Positions 52,370 to 60,585 of a stretch of 64,000 bases of DNA are shown piece by piece. Source of the stretch: Akkermansia sp. (GTDB lineage: Bacteria > Verrucomicrobiota > Verrucomicrobiia > Verrucomicrobiales > Akkermansiaceae); contig JAFVIC010000112.1 in NCBI GenBank assembly GCA_017477935.1, forward strand, positions 1 through 64,000, read 5' to 3'. Under the pieces are notes generated by a model. That model was not told the origin of the DNA, did no database searches, and was given only the letters and a program-made list of their open reading frames with translations. A program made the position numbers and the translations under genes. Position 1 is the first letter of the stretch; each line of letters opens with the position of its first letter.

Positions 52370-53184
52370 TTGAGTCTTTTTTCAAATCCACGAACCGTGA
52401 CTATACGCTACTTCACGGGGACAGCCTCAAATTGCTTCCGAAAATTGACTTCAAGTTCGATTGTATCTTCGCCGATCCTCCCTACTTCCTCAGCAATGGA
52501 GGTATCAGCTACCAATCAGGTGAAGTTGTCTGTGTAGACAAAGGAAATTGGGATAAAGCAGAAACTCCTGAACAAATCGACACCTTCAACAGAGAATGGC
52601 TAACACTCTGCAGAGAAAAATTGAGCGACAATGGCACCATTTGGATAACCGGCACATATCATAACATCTTTAGCATTGCAAACACGCTTAAGAGTTTAGG
52701 ATTTAAAATACTCAACGTTGTCACTTGGGTAAAAACCAATCCTCCACCCAATATCTCCTGTCGATTTTTCACTTATTCGTCTGAATTTGTTATCTGGGCT
52801 CGCAAAAATCCCAAGAAGCCGCACTATTTTAATTACGAGCTCATGAAAAAGCTCAACGATAACAAACAAATGCCTGACGTGTGGCACTTACCGGCTATTG
52901 CCCGATGGGAAAAATCATGCGGTAAGCATCCCACCCAGAAACCGCTTTCACTCCTTACTCGTATCATTCTTGCCTCCACTCCGGAAAATGGATGGATTCT
53001 CGATCCCTTCTGTGGTAGCGGCACCACGGGAATTGCAGCCTCGCTCACAGGGCGTAGATTTCTGGGGATAGATAAAGAGCTAAAATTCCTGGAAATGGCA
53101 GCTGCACGAAGAGAGGAACTGAACTCAGCCGCCATTCGAAACGCATACCGTTCTAAAATAAGAGATCTCAAAATCAATCTGTAA
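52366..53184 (+). CDS. DNA methyltransferase (DpnA/MboIB type)
   Basis: 272 residues of the beta class: the catalytic FADPPYFLSNGGIS comes first (near residue 37) and the SAM motif DPFCGSGTTGIAA near the end. The stretch SGEVVCVDKGNWD and GTIWITGTYHNIF are typical of DpnA and MboIB, second methylases of GATC systems; DpnA can methylate single-stranded DNA and protects incoming plasmid DNA. CcrM (GANTC) is related but carries a C-terminal domain that is missing here. Confidence 0.9.
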   Translation: MIESFFKSTNRDYTLLHGDSLKLLPKIDFKFDCIFADPPYFLSNGGISYQSGEVVCVDKGNWDKAETPEQIDTFNREWLTLCREKLSDNGTIWITGTYHNIFSIANTLKSLGFKILNVVTWVKTNPPPNISCRFFTYSSEFVIWARKNPKKPHYFNYELMKKLNDNKQMPDVWHLPAIARWEKSCGKHPTQKPLSLLTRIILASTPENGWILDPFCGSGTTGIAASLTGRRFLGIDKELKFLEMAAARREELNSAAIRNAYRSKIRDLKINL

Positions 53185-53454
53185 TTATCGAGATATTCCG
53201 TCACTGATATTTTAGCGCTTCGTTATTTCATCTTTAACACAACGCATGACTTATAACATTATACACAATAGGCCATCACATCAATCAAAAGCATATTGTC
53301 AAAAGTGAAGTTAGGAGTATGGAAAATGGCGCCGATTATATGCTTATCGTCTTGCCCCGTATGGGAACGCCATCATCGAATTTCTCCATTCCGGAAATTA
53401 CAAACGAATAATGTAGCCCCGCGCCCCATCTCTCCACCTGTTTAATCTAAAAAC
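53185..53454. other. AT-rich gap after the restriction locus
   Basis: 270 bp without a convincing gene. Base composition resembles the restriction locus, so the right edge of the acquired segment probably lies near 53.4 kb. One frame at 53319-53411 (30 codons, ATG preceded by AGGAG) could be a tiny peptide or a remnant; support is weak. No direct repeat or integrase was seen. Confidence 0.4.
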
Positions 53455-53483
53455 TTGCGCAGTCTTAATGGTTAGGATAAAAG
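53455..53483 (+). promoter_or_regulatory. Possible lemA promoter
   Basis: TTGCGC (53455-53460), a 17-bp spacer and TAAAAG (53478-53483), 6 bp before the ATG. The -10 box is imperfect, but spacing matches the pattern of the window. Confidence 0.45.
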
Positions 53484-53489
53484 GGGAGC

Positions 53490-54038
53490 ATGGAGTACAT
53501 CATAGCGTTGACCCTGCTGGTAGCGGTGGGGGCTTGGGTCGTGGGGGCGTTCATACGGTTGCACCATTTGTATGAGCGGGTACAGCTGGCGTGGGAGAAG
53601 TGGCATTTTGCCACGCGACATCGGAATGATTGCCTGGGGGATTTTGTGGCGGTGTTTGCGAGTTATCTGCCGCAGGAGGATATGCTGGCGCGCGATATGC
53701 GGCGCTGGGCGGAAGACAGCCGCAGGGCGCTGGCCGCGCTGCCGGCAGCGCCTATTCTGGGGGCAGGACAAGTGCTGGGGCACGCGGAGAACAAGTTGCA
53801 GCGCATGATGCGCTATTCCGGGCGCGCAGTGGAGGCTACGCCGCAGCTGCGCGAAAATGAGCAGCTGCTGGGGCTCTACCAGGCTATGGCGATATCTCAC
53901 CGCATGCAGGAGGAAGAAGCCCGCCTGTACAACCGCAGCGTGCATGATTTCAATTCCGCGCTCGATGAGCCGGCTATGCGCCTGATTGGCCCGACCCTGG
54001 GTTTCTGTCCCATGGATGATTTGCATTCAACAAAATGA
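53490..54038 (+). CDS. lemA: LemA family protein
   Basis: 182 residues. LemA proteins have one N-terminal membrane span (here residues 3-22) followed by a long helical bundle. Matches: IRLHHLYERVQLAWEKW, RHRNDCLGDFV (usually RHDLIPNLV), LRENEQLLGLYQ and YNRSVHDFNSAL near the end. The function of the family is not known, though it is sometimes linked with TPM-domain proteins and M48 proteases; none are adjacent here. It stands alone between the restriction locus and tig. Confidence 0.8.
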   Translation: MEYIIALTLLVAVGAWVVGAFIRLHHLYERVQLAWEKWHFATRHRNDCLGDFVAVFASYLPQEDMLARDMRRWAEDSRRALAALPAAPILGAGQVLGHAENKLQRMMRYSGRAVEATPQLRENEQLLGLYQAMAISHRMQEEEARLYNRSVHDFNSALDEPAMRLIGPTLGFCPMDDLHSTK

Positions 54039-54100
54039 ATTTACAATGAGCTCAGACGTAGCGGGCGCTGCGAGACTTTGAGCGCCCCTGCCCCGACACG

Positions 54101-54134
54101 AAAAGCCCGCAGTCTGCGATGGCTGCGGGCTTTT
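54101..54134 (+). terminator. Bidirectional terminator of lemA and tig
   Basis: A 12-bp stem, AAAAGCCCGCAG / CTGCGGGCTTTT, with a 10-nt loop, between the convergent genes lemA and tig. Confidence 0.85.
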
Positions 54135-54178
54135 CACTTGCGGGCGGGAGCCCGCGCTATTTAATACTTGTGCAATCT

Positions 54179-55480
54179 TTACTCCACGGTGACCTTGGCG
54201 TTGCGGGCCAGCAGGTCGATGACCTTGGAGGTGATGATGCTCAGGCGGATACCGGTCATGCGGTTCTCACGCTGCAGCTTGCGGACGAAGGTCTTCAGGT
54301 TCTTCTCGCGAGCCTGCTGAGCCATGTTGGAGATGGCATCGAGCATCTCAGCATCGGTGGCAGTGATCATCTCGCGGCGGGCAATCTCCTGCAGGGCGAA
54401 GTATACGCGCAGGTTGCGCTCAGTCTCAGCCTTGGCCTCCTCGCGCATGGCGTCCATGTCCTTAGCGGCCTCGTAGTTACCGGACTGGATGGCGGCGTAA
54501 ACCTTGCGCTGCACGGTGTTCTCGTTTTCACGCTCCACCAGGTCGGCGGGAAGAGCGAAGGAGAGCTGGTCGGCAAGCTTCTCGGAAATCTGGTCGGCCT
54601 TGGCCTCATCGTTGCTGCGCTCCTTGGAGCCCTTGAGGTTTTCGCGCACGATGTCGCGGATTTCCTCCATGCTCTTGCCGGGCAGAGCCGTAGCGAAGAG
54701 TTCAGCGGTCACCTCGGGCACCTGCTTCTCGCGCACTTCCTTCACGTCGCAGGTGAAGGTAACCTCCTTACCGGCAAGGTCAGAGATGGGGAAGTCCTCT
54801 TTGAGCGTAGCGACGATTTCCTTGGTTTCGCCGGCGCTCACGCCTACCAGGCCATCGGCCAGCTCGGGGATGAAGCGGTCATCCTGCAGGCTTACCCAGT
54901 AGCCCTCGCGGCCCTCAAGGAAGCCCACGCTCTTGCCGCAGTACTCGGCAACGGGCTTACCCTCGCAGCTGGTCTTGAAGTCCACCACAACGATGTCGCC
55001 CTTGGCGCTGGCGCGCTCCACGACCTCGTGCTTGGCGGAAGTCTCAGCATACTTCTGCAGGGTTTCGTCGATTTCAGCATCGGTCACCTCGGTGCTGGGC
55101 ACAGTCACCTCGATACCCATGTACTCAGGCAGCTCGAACTCAGGCACCACGGTCAGGGTGCTCTTCAGGGTGTAGGAGCCGTCTTCAGCGACAACGCCCT
55201 CGGGGGTACCGAAGTCGAGCACCTTGAGGTCGGGGTTCTCATCCAGGCACTTATCCTGAATCTCGCTCTTGAGGCGCATATCAAGCTCTTCGCTGATTTC
55301 GGCGGCGTAGCGCTTGGCAATCATGCTCTTGGGTGCCTTGCCGGGGCGGAAGCCGGGCAGGCGCACGCTCTTGGCATAACCGGCCAGGATGTTCTCCTTC
55401 ACGGTTGTTACATCACTTGCGGGCACGGTGGCGCTCAGGCTAACCTGGCAGTCGCTGATTTTTTCGATGCTGATTTCCAT
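54179..55480 (-). CDS. tig: Trigger factor
   Basis: A ribosome-bound chaperone with prolyl isomerase activity. 433 residues: the N-terminal ribosome-binding domain with the signature loop VRLPGFRPGKAPKSMI near residue 40, the FKBP-like domain (about 155-245, ASAKGDIVVVDF to VTFTCDVKEV), and the helical C-terminal arms. clpP and clpX, which often follow tig, are absent. Its promoter is strong (TATAAT) and the leader is about 35 nt, longer than most here. Confidence 0.96.
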   Translation of the reverse strand: MEISIEKISDCQVSLSATVPASDVTTVKENILAGYAKSVRLPGFRPGKAPKSMIAKRYAAEISEELDMRLKSEIQDKCLDENPDLKVLDFGTPEGVVAEDGSYTLKSTLTVVPEFELPEYMGIEVTVPSTEVTDAEIDETLQKYAETSAKHEVVERASAKGDIVVVDFKTSCEGKPVAEYCGKSVGFLEGREGYWVSLQDDRFIPELADGLVGVSAGETKEIVATLKEDFPISDLAGKEVTFTCDVKEVREKQVPEVTAELFATALPGKSMEEIRDIVRENLKGSKERSNDEAKADQISEKLADQLSFALPADLVERENENTVQRKVYAAIQSGNYEAAKDMDAMREEAKAETERNLRVYFALQEIARREMITATDAEMLDAISNMAQQAREKNLKTFVRKLQRENRMTGIRLSIITSKVIDLLARNAKVTVE

Positions 55481-55522
55481 AAATGTTATCTATCGAGGTT
55501 AAATAAAATTTTCGCGTCGCGC

Positions 55523-55551
55523 ATTATACCCCCATACTCACACAAAAGCAA
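55523..55551 (-). promoter_or_regulatory. tig promoter
   Basis: On the minus strand: TTGCTT (55546-55551), a 17-bp spacer and a perfect TATAAT (55523-55528), 42 bp before the ATG. Confidence 0.75.
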
Positions 55552-55621
55552 GCGCATAGTGCGAGATGACATATTTTTATGGTGCATTCCCCTGAAAAAT
55601 AAGATTTGCCGAGTTCGCCAC

Positions 55622-57070
55622 TCAGGGCTGCAGCAGGTGAGCCGGGGTAGGGTCGGCGGACATTTCACAGAAGAAGCCCGTTGCGCCGCTGGTGTGCAGC
55701 TCCTGCCACCCGATAGTCGTGTAGAAACGCCCCAGAAGGGTAGCACTGTGGCCGGGTTCCATGGCGGTAGTACCGCGCATGAGCTGCAAGAGCACATCGC
55801 CGAGCGGGGCGAAGGGGGTGATATTCTGTTTCTTGACCAGGTTTTCGGGTACTGAGATTTCCACCTCCGGCAGCCCGTAGTCGGTCATGCCCTGCGTAGC
55901 CAGCAGGTAAGCACCATCATCCATGCGGCCCAGAGCCACACCAATGAGGTTGAAGGGCATCAGCTCACCCGGTTCTCCCTTGAAAGCGGAGCCGATAAAG
56001 GACTGGAACTGCACACCCACCACGCCGGGCATGGTTTCGAACAGGAGGAGGGCGGTCATGGCACGCTCGGCAACAGCCACGGGGTCATCGCCCTCGTTCC
56101 CCTGCACCGCCACCTGCACATAGGAGGTGTGGCTCAGAATCTGCTCGATAACCGAATCTTTTATGGGGCTATCCTTCAGGCTCTCGCGCAGGGCTTGGGG
56201 GTTCCACGGCTCTGCATGGGCGGTGACGGTCAGGCCGGCCGGCAAAGCGGCAGCGATTGTGGCGACATCGGGCAGCTCACCCTTCACGAACACGCGGCCA
56301 CTGTATGCCGGCACCGGTACGCGCAGGTTGCGGCCGCGCTTACCGCCGGCCTCGGTCAGCAAGCGGCGCAGCTCATCGTTGTTCTCATAACCCACATGGG
56401 TTTCATCGCAAGCGAGGTCAAGCGGGGTATTGCCGGCAACGGACATGACATTCGGGTCGGCACCATACTCGTGCAACAAGTAACGCAGCATGGCTACAGA
56501 TTCCGCCGGGTTGTAATACCAACCATACACCACAGCGTGCAGGGGAGTCTCACCATCCAGCCCGTCAAGCTGCTCAGGGGTCATCACATCGCCGCCGAAC
56601 TCTTTGAGCACGCGGGCATGCTCAACAGAGCCGTGAATGCAGCAGTGCATCCACGGCGACTCCGGCTCTGCGGAGGCTTTCATACCGGCGGCCAACATGG
56701 TGCGCAGCATCTCGGGCGAGCCATGTTCGACACAGAGCTGCAGCAGTGAGTCATCATCTTCCTCCAGCGTGCGCTCCTGGAGGTGAGCAGCATCTCCCAG
56801 CTCCAGCAGCACCTTCAGGCACTCAAGCTGATTCACGCTCACCGCCAAAGTCAGATAGGTGGTGAGCGCCTCAAAATCATCCTCCACTAACATGCCTCGG
56901 TGCCGCTGCACCAGTATCCGCAGGGCAGCCACATCGCCCTCCTCTATCGCCTTTATCATCTTGCGGCTCACGCCCATGAACTTAAACCAGTACCAAGCAA
57001 AACACAGCACAAAGCACACCAATACCAAACCAATCTTCACCAAGGGCTTTATCCAGAGAGCATCGTCCAT
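55622..57070 (-). CDS. Membrane-anchored ankyrin-repeat protein with C-terminal DUF4261-like domain
   Basis: 482 residues. An N-terminal membrane span (about 12-30) is followed by ankyrin repeats to about residue 245 (KAIEEGDVAALRILVQRH, DSLLQLCVEHGSPEMLRTML, GETPLHAVVYG, GNTPLDLACDE). Residues ~265-480 form a separate alpha/beta domain that resembles DUF4261 (YVQVAVQGNEGDDPV, LLATQGMTDYGLPEVEIS), an assignment made with caution. Ankyrin repeats bind proteins; the C-terminal domain has no known activity. Own promoter 6 bp before the ATG. Confidence 0.75.
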   Translation of the reverse strand: MDDALWIKPLVKIGLVLVCFVLCFAWYWFKFMGVSRKMIKAIEEGDVAALRILVQRHRGMLVEDDFEALTTYLTLAVSVNQLECLKVLLELGDAAHLQERTLEEDDDSLLQLCVEHGSPEMLRTMLAAGMKASAEPESPWMHCCIHGSVEHARVLKEFGGDVMTPEQLDGLDGETPLHAVVYGWYYNPAESVAMLRYLLHEYGADPNVMSVAGNTPLDLACDETHVGYENNDELRRLLTEAGGKRGRNLRVPVPAYSGRVFVKGELPDVATIAAALPAGLTVTAHAEPWNPQALRESLKDSPIKDSVIEQILSHTSYVQVAVQGNEGDDPVAVAERAMTALLLFETMPGVVGVQFQSFIGSAFKGEPGELMPFNLIGVALGRMDDGAYLLATQGMTDYGLPEVEISVPENLVKKQNITPFAPLGDVLLQLMRGTTAMEPGHSATLLGRFYTTIGWQELHTSGATGFFCEMSADPTPAHLLQP

Positions 57071-57076
57071 GCCGAC

Positions 57077-57105
57077 ATTCTACCAGATAGTCAGGGTTCC
57101 GTCAA
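57077..57105 (-). promoter_or_regulatory. Promoter of the ankyrin gene
   Basis: On the minus strand: TTGACG (57100-57105), a 17-bp spacer and TAGAAT (57077-57082), 6 bp before the ATG. Confidence 0.7.
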
Positions 57106-57158
57106 GAGATAGTTTCTTTTTCTTAACTAATATACTCTGTAGCGTACACAATTAAGCC

Positions 57159-57187
57159 TTGCAGGGTACGATTCGCGCGCGTATAAT
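57159..57187 (+). promoter_or_regulatory. aroB promoter
   Basis: TTGCAG (57159-57164), a 17-bp spacer and a perfect TATAAT (57182-57187), 7 bp before the ATG at 57195. A further ATG at 57186 overlaps the -10 box. Confidence 0.75.
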
Positions 57188-57194
57188 GCCGGGC

Positions 57195-58310
57195 ATGCCA
57201 ACCGTCAACCTGTCACTCGGAGCTCGCTCATACACCGTACATGTGGAAAATAACTCGCTGGATAGCGTCGGGTACCTCACGGGGCGCCTGCGCCTGAGCG
57301 GGAAAGCCGCCGTGATAAGCGACAGCAATGTGTACCCACTCTACGGCGACAAGGTGATACAGAGCCTGACAGATGCCGGTTACAGCACCTCGCTGCATGT
57401 GTTCGAGGCCGGCGAAGCCAGCAAAAACCTCAGCACGGTGGAACAGATTGTGAACGAAATGGTGGCCGAAGGGCACGACCGCAGCAGCTTTGTGGTAGCA
57501 CTGGGCGGCGGCGTAGTAGGTGACATGGCGGGGTTCATCGCCTCCATTTACTACCGCGGCATCCCCTTCATCCAGATACCTACCACCGTAATGGCACAGG
57601 TGGACAGCTCCGTAGGCGGCAAGACGGCAGTTGATATCGCGGGCGGCAAGAACCTCATCGGCGCGTTCCACCAACCGGCACTGGTCGTGGCCGACCCCAC
57701 CACCCTGCTGAGCCTGCCGCCCCGCGTGCTGCGCGAGGGTATGGCCGAAATGGTGAAACACGCAGCCATCCGCAAGCCGCACATGCTGCACCCCCTGCAC
57801 CGGCTGGCAGATGAAATCGACCTGGGTTTTACACTGAATACCATCGAGCGCCTACCCTCTATCATTGCCGAGAATATCGCCATTAAAGCCCGAATCGTCG
57901 AGGAAGACGAACGCGAAACCCGCGGCGTGCGCGCCTACCTGAACCTGGGGCACACCCTCGGCCACGGCATCGAAGCCAGCGTGCCCTACGGCGAGCTGCT
58001 GCACGGTGAGGTCGTGAGCCTGGGGCTGCGCGGCGCACTGTGGCTGAGCCGCAAATACTGCGGGCTGAGTGAGCGAGCCGAACGCGAAGTGCTCGATACC
58101 CTGGCGGCACTTGAACTGCCGCTTACCCTGCCCGAAGGTGTGGAGGTTGAGCGTGCGCTGAAGTTCACTGCCAGCGACAAGAAATTCAGCGGCGGCTCCA
58201 TACGCTTCGTGCTGCTGGCCGCCCCGGGCGAGCCGGTGCTGTCTGAAGAAGTCACCCCCGAAGACCTGGCCGCCGCCATGCAACTGCTCACCACCCCGGT
58301 CACCCGTTAA
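57195..58310 (+). CDS. aroB: 3-dehydroquinate synthase
   Basis: AroB makes 3-dehydroquinate, the second step of the shikimate pathway. 371 residues, usual length. The NAD-binding GGGVVGDMAGF, IPTTVMAQVDSSVGGKT, the zinc-site region LNLGHTLGHGIE and HGEVVSLGL are all present. The start at 57195 (MPTVNLSLGARSY) follows the promoter; two earlier in-frame starts overlap it. Two M29 peptidase genes and a phosphoesterase follow on the same strand with short gaps, so aroB may lead the operon. Confidence 0.96.
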   Translation: MPTVNLSLGARSYTVHVENNSLDSVGYLTGRLRLSGKAAVISDSNVYPLYGDKVIQSLTDAGYSTSLHVFEAGEASKNLSTVEQIVNEMVAEGHDRSSFVVALGGGVVGDMAGFIASIYYRGIPFIQIPTTVMAQVDSSVGGKTAVDIAGGKNLIGAFHQPALVVADPTTLLSLPPRVLREGMAEMVKHAAIRKPHMLHPLHRLADEIDLGFTLNTIERLPSIIAENIAIKARIVEEDERETRGVRAYLNLGHTLGHGIEASVPYGELLHGEVVSLGLRGALWLSRKYCGLSERAEREVLDTLAALELPLTLPEGVEVERALKFTASDKKFSGGSIRFVLLAAPGEPVLSEEVTPEDLAAAMQLLTTPVTR

Positions 58311-58345
58311 TCCCCCCACTTCCAAACTCAAAACACGTAACTGCC

Positions 58346-59455
58346 ATGACTGATCCGCGAACCTCCCAACTGGCCAAGAGCCTGATATCGCATTCCTGCC
58401 GCGTGCAGGCCGGCGAGCATGTACTGCTCGAAATCATCGATGCGCCCGATGAAATCGCCATCGAACTCATCCGCGCCGTGCGCGAAGCCGGCGGTATTCC
58501 CCACATCAACCTGCGCCACAGCCGCGTGAGCCGCGAAATGCTCGCCGGTGCCACTGATGCTCAGTATGAAAGCATTGCCCGCTTCGAACTGGCTGAAATG
58601 CAGAGCATGGACGCCTACATCGCCATTCGCGGCGGTTTCAACAGCTTCGAGAACTCATCCGTACCGGCGGAGGCCATGCAGCTGGCCATGAAACACATGC
58701 GCCCCGTGCACAACCACCGCGTGTGCAAGACCAAGTGGTGCGTGCTGCGCTGGCCCACCCCCAGCATGGCGCAAGGGGCCGGCATGAGCACCGAAAGCTT
58801 CGAGGATTTCTACTTCCGCTGCTGCCTGGCGGACTACGATGCACTGAAAGCCGCCATGGACAAGCTGGCCGAGCGCATGATGCAGACGGACGAGGTACAC
58901 ATCGTAGGCCCCGGCACCGACCTGCGCTTCAGCATTAAGGGCATGCCGGCCATCCCCTGCGCCGGTGAGATGAACATCCCCGACGGCGAGGTCTTCACCG
59001 CACCTATCAAGGATAGCGTGAACGGCACCATTCACTACACCGCACCCACCCTGTTCCAGGGTATTCCCTTTGACGGCATACGCCTGACCTTCAAGGACGG
59101 CAAGATTGTGGAGGCCCACTGCAACGGCAACGACGAGGCACTCAACAAGATACTCGACTCCGACGAGGGCGCGCGCTTCATCGGCGAGTTTGCCCTGGGT
59201 GTGAACCCGTACATCCTCAAGCCCATGCGCGATATCCTCTTCGACGAAAAAATCGGCGGCTCCTTCCACTTCACCCCCGGCCAGGCTTACGAAAACTGCG
59301 ACAACGGCAACCGCTCCCAGGTACACTGGGATATGGTCTGCATACAGCGTGCCGACTACAGCGGCGGTGAGATATACTTCGATGGCGAGCTGATTCGCAA
59401 AGACGGCATCTTCACCGACCCCGAGCTGGCCATCCTCAACCCCATCATGGACTGA
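58346..59455 (+). CDS. M29 family aminopeptidase, first copy
   Basis: 369 residues of the thermophilic metallo-aminopeptidase family (AmpS/PepS). These cytoplasmic enzymes trim N-terminal residues using two metal ions. Metal-ligand regions near the C-terminus: IGEFALGVNP, ILFDEKIGGSFHF and VHWDMVC. The end (GGEIYFDGELIRKDGIF) is typical. No promoter was seen in the 35-bp gap after aroB, so the genes are probably co-transcribed. A close paralog follows after 5 bp. Confidence 0.9.
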   Translation: MTDPRTSQLAKSLISHSCRVQAGEHVLLEIIDAPDEIAIELIRAVREAGGIPHINLRHSRVSREMLAGATDAQYESIARFELAEMQSMDAYIAIRGGFNSFENSSVPAEAMQLAMKHMRPVHNHRVCKTKWCVLRWPTPSMAQGAGMSTESFEDFYFRCCLADYDALKAAMDKLAERMMQTDEVHIVGPGTDLRFSIKGMPAIPCAGEMNIPDGEVFTAPIKDSVNGTIHYTAPTLFQGIPFDGIRLTFKDGKIVEAHCNGNDEALNKILDSDEGARFIGEFALGVNPYILKPMRDILFDEKIGGSFHFTPGQAYENCDNGNRSQVHWDMVCIQRADYSGGEIYFDGELIRKDGIFTDPELAILNPIMD

Positions 59456-59460
59456 ATATC

Positions 59461-60567
59461 ATGAAAGACCCGAGATATCAGAAACTTGCCGAGCAGGTAG
59501 TGGGCTACGCCGTGCGCGTGCAGCCCGGTGAACATGTGAACCTGCGCATGCTCGATATACCCGATGCCATGGTGGTTGAGCTCATCCGCGCCGTACGCCG
59601 CGCCGGCGGCATACCCCATGTGGACATCAGCCACGCTGCCATCAACCGCGAGCTGCAAATGGCCGCTACCGAAGAGCAGTACGAGCTCGAGGGCCGCTAC
59701 CGCCTGCAGCGCGCACAAGATATGGCCGTCAACATCGTCTTCTACGGTGACTACAACAGTTTCGAGAGCGCCGACGTGCCTGCCGAGTGCATGAAAATCG
59801 TCAGCAAGCACATGAAAGCCGCCAGTGACCTGACCGTCAATCAGCGCAAATGGACGGTACTTGCCTGGCCCACCCCGAGCATGGCTCAGGCAGCCGGCAT
59901 GAGCACGGAAGATTTCGAGGATTTCTACTTCCGCTGCTGTCTGGCAGACTACGCTGCCATGAAAGAAGGCATGCAGCAGCTCAAGGCCATGATGGAGTCC
60001 ACCGACGAAGTGCACATCGTGGGGCCGGGTACCGACCTGCGCTTCAGCATCAAAGGCGTGCCGGCCATCATCTGCGCCGGTGACTGCAACATACCCGATG
60101 GCGAGGTCTACACCGCCCCCGTGCGCGACAGCATCAACGGCACCATCACCTACAACGCTCCCACCATCTACCACGGTATCCCGTTCGATGGGGTTTCCTT
60201 CCGCTTCGAGAACGGCAAGATTGTGGAAGCCCACTGCAACGGCAACGATGAGGCGCTCAACAAGATACTCGACACCGACGAGGGCGCCCGCTACATCGGC
60301 GAGTTCGCGCTGGGGGTGAACCCGCACGTACTCAAGCCCATGCGCGATATTCTCTTCGATGAGAAGATTGCCGGCTCCTTCCACTTGACCCCCGGTCAGT
60401 GCTATGACGAGGCCCCCAACGGCAACGAATCAGCCATTCACTGGGATTTGGTCTGCATACAGCGCCCGGAATACGGTGGTGGTGAAATCTACTTCGATGG
60501 CAAGCTCATCCGCAAGGACGGTATCTTCACCGCTCCTGAGCTGGCCATGTTCAACGCTGCGCAATAA
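59461..60567 (+). CDS. M29 family aminopeptidase, tandem paralog
   Basis: 368 residues, similar to the preceding gene over the full length (WPTPSMAQAAGMSTEDFEDF, VHIVGPGTDLRFSIKG, HCNGNDEALNKILDTDEGAR, all nearly identical). The metal-site segments are intact (IGEFALGVNP, FDEKIAGSFHL, IHWDLVC), so both copies should be active. The N-terminal third differs most, which may mean different substrate preference. Confidence 0.9.
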   Translation: MKDPRYQKLAEQVVGYAVRVQPGEHVNLRMLDIPDAMVVELIRAVRRAGGIPHVDISHAAINRELQMAATEEQYELEGRYRLQRAQDMAVNIVFYGDYNSFESADVPAECMKIVSKHMKAASDLTVNQRKWTVLAWPTPSMAQAAGMSTEDFEDFYFRCCLADYAAMKEGMQQLKAMMESTDEVHIVGPGTDLRFSIKGVPAIICAGDCNIPDGEVYTAPVRDSINGTITYNAPTIYHGIPFDGVSFRFENGKIVEAHCNGNDEALNKILDTDEGARYIGEFALGVNPHVLKPMRDILFDEKIAGSFHLTPGQCYDEAPNGNESAIHWDLVCIQRPEYGGGEIYFDGKLIRKDGIFTAPELAMFNAAQ

Positions 60568-60585
60568 CCCACCCGGCCCCACCAG

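Noticed and set aside
54119..55855. A 578-codon plus-strand frame opposite tig
   Set aside because: Antisense shadow of trigger factor with no recognisable domain.
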